The position numbers were made by a program, and so were the translations under genes. From Chromatium okenii (GTDB lineage: Bacteria > Pseudomonadota > Gammaproteobacteria > Chromatiales > Chromatiaceae): a stretch of DNA of 64,000 nt. The stretch is taken from positions 274,001 through 338,000 of the forward strand of contig NZ_PPGH01000035.1 of NCBI RefSeq assembly GCF_002958735.1, given 5' to 3'. The notes below the pieces were generated by a model that was not told the DNA's origin, searched no databases, and saw only the letters and a list, made by a program, of their open reading frames with translations. The number at the start of each line of letters is the position of its first letter. Within the stretch, counting starts at the first letter, position 1. Positions 9,830 to 19,164 of the stretch are shown in pieces.

Positions 9830-11375
9830 ATGAGCAATGAACAGGTCGAATCTCAGCGCGATAACGCCGCGCCAGAGCGCGAGGCAGACATTCGGCAATT
9901 CGTGATTTTCATGTGCGATAGCGAGGTTTTCGCGGTCGATATGACGCCAGTGCAGGAAATCATTCGCGTACCGGACGTGGTGCGCGTGCCGCTCGCGCCA
10001 GCCACGCTGGAGGGTTTGGCGAATCTGCGTGGAAAGGTGTTACCAATCATCAGTTTGCGCCGATTATTTGGGTTTGCAGAGTGTGCTAACGATGATGCCA
10101 CCCGTGCGCTGGTGATTGATCTCGGTCAACCGCTGGGTTTCGTGGTGGATCGAGTGCACAGCGTCGTGGGCGTGGAGCTGGGACGCATTGAAAGTGTGGA
10201 CACGCTCACTGCGACCGTGAGAACCGATTTGTTATCGGGAATTCTCAAGGATGTCGGCGGCTATCCGATGGTGCTGGATTTTGAGCGGCTGATTCGTACT
10301 GAATTTGCAGCGATTGCGGCATTGACGCGCAAACAGAGCGGCGGCGGATTTGGCGCAGCAACCGGCATTGATGCTGAAGACGATGAAGCGGCGACTGACG
10401 AATTGCAGCTGGTCAGTTTTGAAGTTGCCGAGCAGGAATATGCGATTCCGATTGAGAATGTGCAGGAGATCGTGCAATTTCCTGAACAGATCGTGCACGT
10501 TCCGCGTTCTGAAGCGCATGTGCTGGGCGTGATGACGCTGCGCAATCGGTTATTGCCGCTGGTGTCGCTGCGCTGCCTTTTGAATTGCCGACGCAGGTCG
10601 CAGATGAACGCAGCCGAATTGTGGTCGTGCGGCTCGGCGAATTGTCAGTCGGGCTGGCAATGGACAGCGTGAATGAAGTATTGCGCGTGCCTCGGTCGGC
10701 AGTGGACACCATGCCCAAGCTGCTGGCGCGTCACGGCGATCTCTCTGATATTACTGAAATTTGCCGACTTGATGCTGGGCGGCGACTGGTGTCGATCATT
10801 TCCACTGACCACCTGTTTCGCCATTCATCCATTCAGGAGGCGCTCACCAGCGTTGCCGCCATGCACGATGACACGCAGTTAGACAATGATGTAGACAGCG
10901 ACGATCAAACTGATGATGAAGAACAGGTCGTGGTGTTTCGGCTCGACAAGGAAGAATTCGGCGTACCGATTGAAAGTGTTCAGGAAATTGTGCGCATTCC
11001 CGACGAACTGACGCATGTCCCCAAAGCGCCGAACTTTGTCGAAGGCGTGATCAATCTGCGCGGTTCCGTGTTGCCGGTAATTGACCAACGACGGCGGCTG
11101 GGACTGCCGACGTTGAGCGCAATGATCGGCAGCGCATCATGGTGTTTTTACTTGACGGTGTGCGCACTGGGTTTATTGTTGATTCGGTGGCGGAAGTATT
11201 GAAAATTCCCAAAGCCGCAATTGAAAGTGCGCCGCATTTATCGCCAGAACAAACCCGGTTAATTGCACGGGTTGCCAATTTGGAACAGCAAAAACGCATG
11301 ATCCAGTTAATTGAACCCGCGCATTTAATCGCTGCGGAACAGCGTGAAGAAATGGCGGCGTTGAATAAGGTTTGA
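9830..11375 (+). CDS. Triple CheW-domain coupling protein (two frameshifts as read)
   Basis: About 515 residues once single bases are restored near 10573 and 11115. Three CheW domains follow each other, each opening with the CheW pattern: RQFVIFMCDSEVFAVDMTPV (about residue 21), LQLVSFEVAEQEYAIPIENV (about 195) and EQVVVFRLDKEEFGVPIESV (about 365). Each domain also has a VP...GLANLRG-, GVMTLRN- or GVINLRG-like turn and a following V-LP-I/V-SLR strand. Normal CheW has one domain, so this protein could bridge several receptor and CheA units. It lies 32 bases after the double-tip receptor. Confidence 0.85.
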
Positions 11376-11489
11376 ACATAATCGGCATGACGCAATTGAT
11401 TTGATTGGCAGTTAGCAGTTTTCAATTGTCTGCGGGAAACACGATGTGTCACTGCCAACTGACAACTTATAAACTGATTGAGGCGCTTA

Positions 11490-12575
11490 GTGATTAAACT
11501 GCTGATCGTTGATGACTCCGCGCTCATGCGTCGTCAATTGACGACCATTTTTCAAGATGCAGGTAATTTTGAAATTCGCACTGCCCGCAATGGACGCGAG
11601 GCAGTGGAAGAAAATCGCATCTTTGCGCCGGATGTCATCACCCTTGACATCAACATGCCAGAAATGGACGGACTAACGGCACTGTCGTTGCTGATGGCTG
11701 AACGCCCCGTGCCGGTGGTGATGGTGTCATCGCTCACGGAAAAAGGCGCACTTGCTACGCTGGAAGCACTCAACCTCGGCGCAGTCGATTACATTCCCAA
11801 GCCCGGTGGGACGATTTCGCTGACCATTTCCGAAATCGAAAATGAAATCATCAGCAAAGTGCGGGCAGCAGCACGAGCGCGGCTAAAAACCACCCGCAGT
11901 TTGGCAGCGCGATTGCGCGACGATATGCGCAGTAAACCAGCGGAAAAACCAGCTCCAGCGCCAGTGTCGCGCCCATTGATTCGGCGCGGTGGCGTCCGCG
12001 ATAAAGGCGTTGTTTTAATTGGCGTGTCCACGGGCGGACCGCGCACGTTAGAGGAAATTTTGCCGCTGTTACCAGCAGATTTCGCGTGGCCGGTGCTGGT
12101 GGCGCAACACATGCCAGCCAGCTTTACCCATCCATTTGCTGAACGGATGAACGCGCTCTGTCCGCTTACCGTGTCAGAAGTGAGTCGCCCAACGCCATTG
12201 GAAGCTGGCAACATTTATATTGGCAAAGGTGGTGCTGATATGGTGCTGGCGCAACGCACCAATAAACTCATCGCGCTGGTGCGACCAGAACATCCAGAAT
12301 TTCTGTGGCATCCATCAGTGGAATTACTCGGACGCTCGGCGTTAGAACATTGCGATCCCGCAAATGTGATTGCCGTGATGCTCACCGGAATGGGTTATGA
12401 CGGAGCGCAAGCATTCACCGATTTGAAACGACAGGGCGCACGCACCATCGCCGAATCGGAAGAAACCGCTATTGTTTTTGGAATGCCCGCTGAATTGATT
12501 GCGCGCAATGGCGCGACATTGACGTTGCCTGCTGATCGCATCGCGCTGCAATTGCAAAATTGGATAGAACGTTAA
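11490..12575 (+). CDS. cheB: Protein-glutamate methylesterase/glutaminase CheB
   Basis: About 361 residues from the GTG at 11490 (GAGG ribosome binding site about 7 bases upstream); an in-frame TTG at 11478 is the alternative. An N-terminal receiver domain has the phospho-accepting Asp at residue 53 (TLDINMPEMDG) and the K in DYIPKPGG. A linker of about 50 residues leads to a C-terminal methylesterase domain whose Ser-His-Asp triad is visible in GVSTGGPRT, AQHMPASFT and GMGYDGAQA. It removes methyl groups from receptor glutamates and so antagonises CheR, whose gene lies two positions downstream. Confidence 0.95.
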   Translation: MIKLLIVDDSALMRRQLTTIFQDAGNFEIRTARNGREAVEENRIFAPDVITLDINMPEMDGLTALSLLMAERPVPVVMVSSLTEKGALATLEALNLGAVDYIPKPGGTISLTISEIENEIISKVRAAARARLKTTRSLAARLRDDMRSKPAEKPAPAPVSRPLIRRGGVRDKGVVLIGVSTGGPRTLEEILPLLPADFAWPVLVAQHMPASFTHPFAERMNALCPLTVSEVSRPTPLEAGNIYIGKGGADMVLAQRTNKLIALVRPEHPEFLWHPSVELLGRSALEHCDPANVIAVMLTGMGYDGAQAFTDLKRQGARTIAESEETAIVFGMPAELIARNGATLTLPADRIALQLQNWIER

Positions 12576-12621
12576 AATTTCTTTCGTGTTGCCTTGATTG
12601 AAATACAAACCAGAGACCGAA

Positions 12622-13245
12622 ATGGCACTGACCAAAGCGGCGTTGCAGCCGACAACCACTGACGATGAACGGCAACATTCCCGCGATCAAGCCGGACTAT
12701 TGCTGGCGCTTGCCGATCCCAGTTCGCTGGTGCGGCGCTGGGCGGCACGCGATTTGCTGGCATATCCCAATGCTTCAGCAGCACTCGTAGAGCGGCTACT
12801 GATCGAAACCGAACCGAGCGTGATTGAAGTGATTTTGACCACCTTGACGCGCATTGGTGACGAGTGCGCAGTGGCTGGACTCATCCGCTGTTTGCGCACT
12901 GAAAACGCGATGTTACGCAACGCAGCGATTGAAGCCATGAAACTGCTGCCGGACGAAGTCGCACCATTGATGGGTCGCCTGCTCAACGATGCTGATCCTG
13001 ATGTGCGCATTTTCGCCGTCGATGTCCTCGAATCCTTGCGGCATCCGCAGGTAGAATTTTGGCTCATTCACGTCATCACCGAAGATGCACATCTCAATGT
13101 CTGCGGCGCCGCAGTTGATCTGCTCGGTGAAGTAGGTAGCGAATGCGCCCGCCCAGCATTACTGGCGCTAAAACAGCGGTTTACTGATGAACCGTACATT
13201 CAATTTGCCGCTGATTTGGCACTGACGCGGATCGCCGCAGGCTGA
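12622..13245 (+). CDS. HEAT-repeat protein in the chemosensory cluster
   Basis: About 207 residues from the ATG at 12622. It consists of repeated helical pairs of the HEAT / PBS-lyase type. Successive units contain LVRRWAARDLLAYPNA, VIEVILTTLTRIGDECAVAG, LRNAAIEAMKLLPDEV, DVRIFAVDVLESLRHPQV and LNVCGAAVDLLGEVGSECAR. Such proteins act as protein-binding scaffolds. Its position between cheB and cheR, 8 bases before cheR, suggests a role in this signalling complex, but no enzyme motif is present and the partner is unknown. Confidence 0.8.
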   Translation: MALTKAALQPTTTDDERQHSRDQAGLLLALADPSSLVRRWAARDLLAYPNASAALVERLLIETEPSVIEVILTTLTRIGDECAVAGLIRCLRTENAMLRNAAIEAMKLLPDEVAPLMGRLLNDADPDVRIFAVDVLESLRHPQVEFWLIHVITEDAHLNVCGAAVDLLGEVGSECARPALLALKQRFTDEPYIQFAADLALTRIAAG

Positions 13246-13252
13246 CCAGAAT

Positions 13253-14098
13253 ATGGCCACGCCGTTAACTATTAACGATGAAGATTTTCTAAAATTCCGC
13301 GAGTTTTTCTATCGCAAAACCGGTATTTTATTTGAAGACAGTAAGCGTTATTTCGTTGATAAACGCTTATTGGAACGCATGACGGTCACTGCAAGTGAAA
13401 ATTTCCGCAGCTATTTCACCATGCTGCGCTTTCAAGCCTCTGGCGAAGAATTGCAAACACTCATTAACACAATGACCGTTAATGAGACTTATTTTTTCCG
13501 TGAAGAATACCAGTTTCAATGTTTAGTCAATTCAATGTTGACTGAAATCATCGCGCATCGCACCACGACGACCCCAATTCGCATTTGGTCAGTTCCTTCC
13601 TCTTCTGGTGAAGAACCTTATGGAATTGCCATTTATTTACTTGAATACTGGTCACAATTAAGTGATTGGGATGTAGAAATCATCTCTTCTGATATTGATA
13701 CCAGCATTCTCAATCGTGCCCGACAGGGTCATTATAGTCCGCGAGCAGTGCAATATCTGCCAGCGACACTTCTGAACAAATACTTTCATCATGATGGCGA
13801 GTATTTTCAGATTAATAAAGAATTGCGTGACGCGGTTGAATTTACTCGCGTCAATGTCACTGATGCGACTGAGATGCGTCTACATCGTTATTTTGACGTG
13901 ATTTTTTGTCGCAATCTGTTGATTTATTTTGACGATCTGTCACGCAAACAAACCGCAGAATCTTTTTATGATGCCCTTAATCCCGGTGGATTCATTTGTT
14001 TAGGACATTCTGAATCGATGAGTCGAATTTCTGCATTGTTTCGTGTGCGCAAATTCCCAGAAGCAATTGTTTATCAGAAACCTTGGGGGGTTAAATGA
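13253..14098 (+). CDS. cheR: Protein-glutamate O-methyltransferase CheR
   Basis: 281 residues. The N-terminal helical domain (FREFFYRKTGILFEDSKRYF) leads to the MTVNETYFFREEYQF substrate-interaction motif. The SAM-binding domain has SVPSSSGEEPYGIAIYLLEY, the IISSDIDTSIL strand and VIFCRNLLIYFD. It methylates glutamates on receptors, using S-adenosylmethionine. The stop overlaps the next start by 4 bases (ATGA), so the two genes are translationally coupled. Confidence 0.97.
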   Translation: MATPLTINDEDFLKFREFFYRKTGILFEDSKRYFVDKRLLERMTVTASENFRSYFTMLRFQASGEELQTLINTMTVNETYFFREEYQFQCLVNSMLTEIIAHRTTTTPIRIWSVPSSSGEEPYGIAIYLLEYWSQLSDWDVEIISSDIDTSILNRARQGHYSPRAVQYLPATLLNKYFHHDGEYFQINKELRDAVEFTRVNVTDATEMRLHRYFDVIFCRNLLIYFDDLSRKQTAESFYDALNPGGFICLGHSESMSRISALFRVRKFPEAIVYQKPWGVK

Positions 14099-14484
14099 AG
14101 CGCATTCTGGTCATTGACGATGCCGCAACTGTGCGCCTTTATCATCGTGGCATTTTGGAAGGCGCGGGATTTACGGTGATCGAAGCGGTCAATGGCTTAG
14201 AAGCATTGGAGCGGGTCGCCAATATGACATTTGATCTCTATTTGGTGGACATCAATATGCCTAAACTTGATGGCTACGGTTTTCTGCGTGAATTGCGCAG
14301 TAAAGATATTCCGCAAGCGCCAGCAATTATGGTTTCAACTGAAGCCGCTGCGAATGATCAAAAACTCGCTTATGCCAGCGGTGCAAATCTGTATCTCATT
14401 AAACCAGTACGTCCGCAGCGGCTGCTCTCACATGTGCTGACGCTGCTCGGATTAACGCTACCGAACCCGGATCATTTGTTATGA
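14095..14484 (+). CDS. CheY-like response regulator (single receiver domain)
   Basis: 129 residues forming one receiver domain. The acidic pocket is ILVIDDAA, the phospho-accepting Asp lies in LVDINMPKLDGYGF, the switch region is IMVSTEAAAND, and the conserved Lys is in LYLIKPVRPQ. No output domain is present. It overlaps cheR upstream and cheA downstream by 4 bases each, so it is probably a direct CheA substrate. Confidence 0.9.
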   Translation: MKRILVIDDAATVRLYHRGILEGAGFTVIEAVNGLEALERVANMTFDLYLVDINMPKLDGYGFLRELRSKDIPQAPAIMVSTEAAANDQKLAYASGANLYLIKPVRPQRLLSHVLTLLGLTLPNPDHLL

Positions 14485-17192
14485 ATCCGTTGCTTATTCA
14501 ATTCCTAGCTGAAGGACGCGAGTTTCTCCAAAGCATTAGTGAGAAATTGCTGGCGCTTGAAAATGATCCCAGCGACAGCACCAGCATGAATGAGCTGTTC
14601 CGACTGGTGCACACGCTCAAGGGCAACAGCGGGCTATTCGATTTCCCAGAAATGAGCCGCGTTCTTCACGCCGCTGAGGATGTGATGGATGCCGCTCGCG
14701 CTGGGCAAGTGACATTTAGTCGGGCGCTGGCGGATCAATTGTTAGAGGCGATGGATTTCGTCTCCGGGTTGCTTGATGACATTGATGCAGCGGCGAGCGA
14801 TCAACTGCCTTCAACCCATCAACACGCGACCGAAGCAGCTCGGCTCGGCGCAGCACTGCGCGGATTGATGACCCAATCACTGACGACGGTTGCTGCCGCT
14901 GCACCTGAATCCGTGAGCACCGCAGCGCCGCCAGTGGAAAATTCCGCGCCAGCGGAGTGGGTTGTCGCCATTTCCGAACCAGTGCGGATGGAGCTTTATC
15001 GTCGTTTAGACGCAGGCGAAACGCTGTACCGCTTGATTTATCAGCCAGAAGAAGATTGCTTTTTCAAAGGTGAAGACCCGTTTTTCCAAGTCATTCAATT
15101 GCCTGAAGTGCACTGGCAGCAAGTCACAGCGCGGGAAGACTGGTCGCCCTTGGCGGAACTGGACGCTTATCGCTGCATCCTACGTTTTGAGCTGATTTTA
15201 AGTGCTGATGCTGCGGATTTAGCCGAGCATTTTCGCTATGTTCCCGATCAAATTGAAATTTTGCCACTGAACGCAGCGATGCTGGTCGTGCCTACGGGAC
15301 GCGCTCAGGCAGAACCGATGGCTGCCGATTTCGTGCGAGCAGCGCAAACAGCGTTGGCATCTGCGGATTATGTCGCGCTGGCGCAGGCCACGCGCACCTT
15401 GCTGGAACTTTCCGCGCCGGATTTGTGGATTGCCTCGGCGCTGCGTTGGCTGTTGTTATTGCTGGATTTACCGCAATCAGCCGATGACTGGTTGCAGTTG
15501 CTGTTGGCAGAAATTGGCAAGCATTTAGTCTCGCAACTCCCTTCCGCCCCGCTTTTTGCAAAGAGTGGAGTTAAATCTCCACTTTTACCAAGTGGGAAAG
15601 AAGAAAAGCCCTCCGTTGAAAAAGGAGGTTTGGGGGGATTCATCAGCTCTGACACGCTCTGGTCAGCGCAGGTGGTGCTGGAGGCACAACGCGAAATCCT
15701 CACGTTGCCTAATCATCCGCCATGGTTGAGCGGGCAATTAAAAGCAGTGGCAGCGAGCTTGACTGGCGTGTGTATCAGTCTCGGTCGGGAAGCGGAATTA
15801 ATCACGCTGCAACAAGCACTTGAAACCGCGTTAACCGAAGCTGCGCCGCAAGCATTACTGACGTGGCTCGACCAACAAACGTTGCCACCAACAGAGCCGC
15901 TGCCGCAATTCGTACCCGCGCTATCCGTTGTTAAATCAGCATCTTCTGCGCCAGCAACACCTGCTGCACCCAAAGAGCCGGTGGCATTCAATCGTCGCGC
16001 CGAAGATCATCCGAGCAGTTCGCCAACGATCAAAGTTGAGCAAGTCAAAATCGACCGTTTGATGAATCTGATCGGCGAAATGGTCGTCGCAAAAAATGCG
16101 CTGCCTTATCTCGCCGGACGCGCTGAAAATGTGTTTGGTGTCCGCGAGTTATCCCGCGAAATTAAAAGCCAATACAGCGTGATCAACCGCATCGCCGAGG
16201 AGATGCAGGACGCGATCATGCAGGTGCGCTTGCTGCCAGTGTCCTTTGTGTTTCAACGCTTTCCGCGTTTGGTGCGGGATTTGGCGCATCGGCTGGGAAA
16301 AGAAGTGCGGCTGGTGATGGAGGGCGAAACGACCGAAGCCGATAAAAACATCATTGAGGCGCTCGCCGATCCGCTGATGCACATTGTGCGCAACAGCCTC
16401 GATCACGGTCTGGAAACACCGGAACTGCGCCGCGCTGCGGGCAAACCCAGCGAAGGGCGATTGACGATTCAAGCGCGGCAGGAATCCGACCGCGTGTTGA
16501 TTGAAATCAGTGACGACGGGCGCGGCATTGATCCGATGGTGATTCGTCATAAAGCCTATGAAAAAGGCGTGATTGATGAAGCGACGCTGGAACGCTTGAC
16601 CGATCAAGAGGCGATTAACTTGGTGTTTGCCGCAGGTTTTTCGACTGCCGAACAAATTACCGATGTGTCGGGGCGCGGCGTGGGCATGGATGTCGTGCGC
16701 GATGCGATTACCCGCGTCAATGGCACGATTGAACTGCGCAGCCAAGTTGGGCAAGGAACGCGAATTACTTTGTCATTGCCGCTATCAATGGCCGTGACCA
16801 ACGTGATGATTATTGCGTCAGCGGGGCAGCGTTTTGGCGTTCCAATGGATGCAGTGGTGGAAACAGTGCGGGTTCCACGCTGCGCCATTCACACCATCAA
16901 ACGCCGATTGACGACGGTGTTGCGGGAACGGCTGGTGCCGCTGGTGTCGCTTAATGAACTGCTGGCGCTGAATACGCTGCAACGCACGAATAGCGATGAT
17001 GAATTTGCGGTATTGGTGGTGCGCATTGAGGGCGAATATCTTGGCATCATCGTCGATGATTGCCGCGAAACTGTAGACATTATCTTGAAACCGCTGGCAG
17101 GTTTTCTGGGCGCAGTGAACGGTTATGCGGGATCGGCGCTGCTCGGTGATGGCTCAGTGTTGCTGGTGCTCAATCCACGGGAGTTGTTGTAA
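14481..17192 (+). CDS. cheA: Chemotaxis histidine kinase CheA
   Basis: 903 residues. The P1 phosphotransfer domain has His44 (LFRLVHTLKGNSGLF). A middle region of about 400 residues is not a standard P2; it includes a domain around 150-275 with the motif YRLIYQPEEDCFFKGEDPFF. The P3 dimerisation helices begin near 515 (IDRLMNLIGEMVVAK). The ATPase domain has its N box at about 634 (HIVRNSLDHGLETPE), G1 DDGRGID and G2 GRGVGMDVV. A CheW-like P5 ends the protein. Residues about 355-388 are encoded by a GC-tract repeat, an in-frame insertion in the linker. It is coupled to the upstream receiver gene by a 4-base overlap. Confidence 0.95.
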   Translation: MNPLLIQFLAEGREFLQSISEKLLALENDPSDSTSMNELFRLVHTLKGNSGLFDFPEMSRVLHAAEDVMDAARAGQVTFSRALADQLLEAMDFVSGLLDDIDAAASDQLPSTHQHATEAARLGAALRGLMTQSLTTVAAAAPESVSTAAPPVENSAPAEWVVAISEPVRMELYRRLDAGETLYRLIYQPEEDCFFKGEDPFFQVIQLPEVHWQQVTAREDWSPLAELDAYRCILRFELILSADAADLAEHFRYVPDQIEILPLNAAMLVVPTGRAQAEPMAADFVRAAQTALASADYVALAQATRTLLELSAPDLWIASALRWLLLLLDLPQSADDWLQLLLAEIGKHLVSQLPSAPLFAKSGVKSPLLPSGKEEKPSVEKGGLGGFISSDTLWSAQVVLEAQREILTLPNHPPWLSGQLKAVAASLTGVCISLGREAELITLQQALETALTEAAPQALLTWLDQQTLPPTEPLPQFVPALSVVKSASSAPATPAAPKEPVAFNRRAEDHPSSSPTIKVEQVKIDRLMNLIGEMVVAKNALPYLAGRAENVFGVRELSREIKSQYSVINRIAEEMQDAIMQVRLLPVSFVFQRFPRLVRDLAHRLGKEVRLVMEGETTEADKNIIEALADPLMHIVRNSLDHGLETPELRRAAGKPSEGRLTIQARQESDRVLIEISDDGRGIDPMVIRHKAYEKGVIDEATLERLTDQEAINLVFAAGFSTAEQITDVSGRGVGMDVVRDAITRVNGTIELRSQVGQGTRITLSLPLSMAVTNVMIIASAGQRFGVPMDAVVETVRVPRCAIHTIKRRLTTVLRERLVPLVSLNELLALNTLQRTNSDDEFAVLVVRIEGEYLGIIVDDCRETVDIILKPLAGFLGAVNGYAGSALLGDGSVLLVLNPRELL
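15545..15643 (+). repeat. GC-tract palindromic repeat, copy 2, inside cheA
   Basis: Two half-units are seen. The first (15545-15600) resembles CCGCCCC-CTTTTT-CAAAGAG-GGAGTT; the second (15601-15643) has GCCCTCC-GTTGAAAAA-GGAGG-TTTGGGGGG-ATT. The encoded peptide runs APLFAKSGVKSPLLPSG then EKPSVEKGGLGGF, and it is unlike the surrounding linker. The yhdP copy encodes a related peptide in the same frame. Confidence 0.75.
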
Positions 17193-17426
17193 ATGCCATT
17201 TGAAGCGAAAAAAACTACGCTGATCGCCGGAGAATTATTAACAATTGAAGACGCAGAATCGTTATTGGAGTGGCTGCTGAAACATCCACGTGGTCAGCTT
17301 GATTTAACGGCGTGCACCCATCTTCACGCCGCTAATTTGCAGGTCTTACTTGCTGCTCGTCCAAAAATTGCTGCGTGGCCACAACACGCGCCGTTGGCTA
17401 CTTGGCTACACACTGCGTTGAATTGA
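17193..17426 (+). CDS. Small STAS-like protein in the che cluster
   Basis: 77 residues, starting directly after the cheA stop. The segment QLDLTACTHLHAANLQVLLA resembles the central strand-loop-helix of STAS domains (anti-sigma factor antagonist type), in which a Ser or Thr in this loop can be phosphorylated. The protein is shorter than a full STAS domain (about 100 residues) and the N-terminal strands are weakly defined. A role as a small partner of CheA or the receptors is inferred from position only. Confidence 0.55.
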   Translation: MPFEAKKTTLIAGELLTIEDAESLLEWLLKHPRGQLDLTACTHLHAANLQVLLAARPKIAAWPQHAPLATWLHTALN

Positions 17427-17437
17427 GAGAATAATTT

Positions 17438-17812
17438 ATGGCAAAAACAATTCTGGTTGTTGACGATTCCGCCACGATGGTAATGAGTCTGAAATCCAGT
17501 TTAGAAATCGCTGGCTTCAAAGTCGAAACTGCGAATGATGGAGTGCAGGCGATTGATAAACTAAAATCCGGTATTAAACCCGATCTCATTATTACTGACA
17601 TCAATATGCCCAATATGGGCGGTATTGATTTTATTCGCAATGCTCGTGCTTTACCGGGATTGCGCTTTACACCAATTCTCGCGCTCACCACTGAAAGCCA
17701 GCAGGAAAAACGCGATGAAGCGAAAAAAATCGGTGCGACCGGCTGGCTATTGAAACCGGTTGGCGGTACGGATTTAGTAAAAGTCATTAAACAAGTATTG
17801 CCGGGCGCGTGA
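17438..17812 (+). CDS. cheY: Response regulator CheY
   Basis: 124 residues, a stand-alone receiver. It has the acidic pair in [10 protein letters not shown], the phospho-accepting Asp in [15 protein letters not shown], the Thr in [13 protein letters not shown] and the Lys in GWLLKPVGG. It resembles pilus/twitching-type CheY proteins as closely as flagellar ones. It lies 11 bases after the STAS-like gene and 7 bases before a membrane receptor, in the same operon. No flagellar genes are in the window, so the output is open. Confidence 0.92.
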   Translation: MAKTILVVDDSATMVMSLKSSLEIAGFKVETANDGVQAIDKLKSGIKPDLIITDINMPNMGGIDFIRNARALPGLRFTPILALTTESQQEKRDEAKKIGATGWLLKPVGGTDLVKVIKQVLPGA

Positions 17813-17819
17813 GGTTGGA

Positions 17820-19091
17820 ATGATGTCACAGCGTTATCAACGCCAATCCATTATTGATGCGAATCTCGTGCAAGCGAAATCATTGCAGCGAATGATGGCG
17901 GTATTCACTCTGGTTGGAACGGTAGTGCTGTCGCTGTTTATTTATTTTAGCCATGATTGGATTGTTGCTGAAGCCAATCGATTTGGCGTCAGCGATGAAC
18001 TGTTTCATGCGCTATTCGTTGGCAGTGCGTTGCTGGTGACGAACTTTATTGCCGGTCTAATTTTTTTCGGATTAAACGCTCGCACCACTAGCACAATGGA
18101 ACGCGCACTTAATAGCGTTAAAGAAGCATTGATCCGCGCAGAACACAAACACGATGCCGGAATTAAAACGCTGGTGCTCACGGTTAATCAAGATCAAGCA
18201 ATGCAGGAGCAATTGAATGAGGCAGTGCGCGATACTGAAAATTCGGCATTGACGCTGGTTGAGCGGGCAACCAATCTTAATCAAGCAGCGAGTACGTTAT
18301 TGAATTATCTCGATCATTCCGCTCGCAGTGCTTTGGATATGGAAGATGATATTAATCTTGGTGTTGAGGACATTACTGAAGTAGCCAATTTTGTGCAGGA
18401 ATTGCCGCAGAAAATTAATGATGACATGCAGGCAATTCAGCACGTTTTGGGCAACATTCGCCAATTGGAAGGATTGGCAATGTCAATTAAACGCATCAGT
18501 AAACAAACCAATTTGCTGGCGCTTAATGCCGCAATTGAAGCGGCACGAGCAGGTGAAGCTGGACGTGGATTTGCTGTGGTTGCTGATGAAGTGCGGGCAT
18601 TAGCGAATGATGCAGCAATAGCAGCAAATACGATTGAAGCAGGATTAAGTCAGGCGTTGGGTGCAGTTGAACACAATTTACAACTTGATTTACTTGGTGC
18701 TTCCAGTCAGCAATTAAATCGCGCCAATCATGCCGTTGAATCAATTCAACATCTCCGCGATAACTATGAAGATATGCGGCAATTTTATAAAACGCTATTT
18801 TCAGTGATTACCCAACATAATAAAGCATTGGCAGAACAGATTTCTGACATGCTGGGAATGCTGCAATATCAAGATGTAGTCCGGCAGCGCATCGAGCGAG
18901 TGCAGGTATTATTAACCCAGCGTGGTGAATTATTTAACGCCTGCGCCAGCGATGATAACGACGACAATTTATTCACGTTGCCAGATCAATTAACGCAAGT
19001 GCTGGAGAAGTATTTAGTGAACGAGGCGTGTCATTCTCGCTCAACCGCAAATAGCAATGCTCAAAATGAAGTGCGTATTGAATTGTTTTAA
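17820..19091 (+). CDS. Membrane methyl-accepting chemotaxis protein
   Basis: 423 residues. Two transmembrane segments lie close together near the N-terminus (about 22-42, [19 protein letters not shown]; about 61-82, [21 protein letters not shown]), leaving only a short periplasmic loop of about 18 residues. The cytoplasmic part contains the receptor hairpin tip [20 protein letters not shown] followed by [15 protein letters not shown]. The near absence of a sensor domain suggests that it senses membrane or cytoplasmic state, or works with the soluble double-tip receptor. It is the last gene of the cluster; a second ATG one codon downstream is possible. Confidence 0.9.
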   Translation: MMSQRYQRQSIIDANLVQAKSLQRMMAVFTLVGTVVLSLFIYFSHDWIVAEANRFGVSDELFHALFVGSALLVTNFIAGLIFFGLNARTTSTMERALNSVKEALIRAEHKHDAGIKTLVLTVNQDQAMQEQLNEAVRDTENSALTLVERATNLNQAASTLLNYLDHSARSALDMEDDINLGVEDITEVANFVQELPQKINDDMQAIQHVLGNIRQLEGLAMSIKRISKQTNLLALNAAIEAARAGEAGRGFAVVADEVRALANDAAIAANTIEAGLSQALGAVEHNLQLDLLGASSQQLNRANHAVESIQHLRDNYEDMRQFYKTLFSVITQHNKALAEQISDMLGMLQYQDVVRQRIERVQVLLTQRGELFNACASDDNDDNLFTLPDQLTQVLEKYLVNEACHSRSTANSNAQNEVRIELF

Positions 19092-19164
19092 CCTGAGTTG
19101 GTAGTTTTCAGGCGTCAGTTGCTAATGAACTGTTATTTAAAAACTGCCAATTGAGATTAAAACC

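Noticed and set aside
7882..11375. Programmed ribosomal frameshifting in the receptor and CheW genes
   Set aside because: The break points lack slippery heptamers and downstream stem-loops, and the same kind of single-base loss recurs in many unrelated genes.
16149..16754. Long antisense open frame of about 200 codons opposite cheA
   Set aside because: It mirrors the conserved kinase domain on the other strand, has no ribosome site or domain, and is explained by codon bias of cheA.
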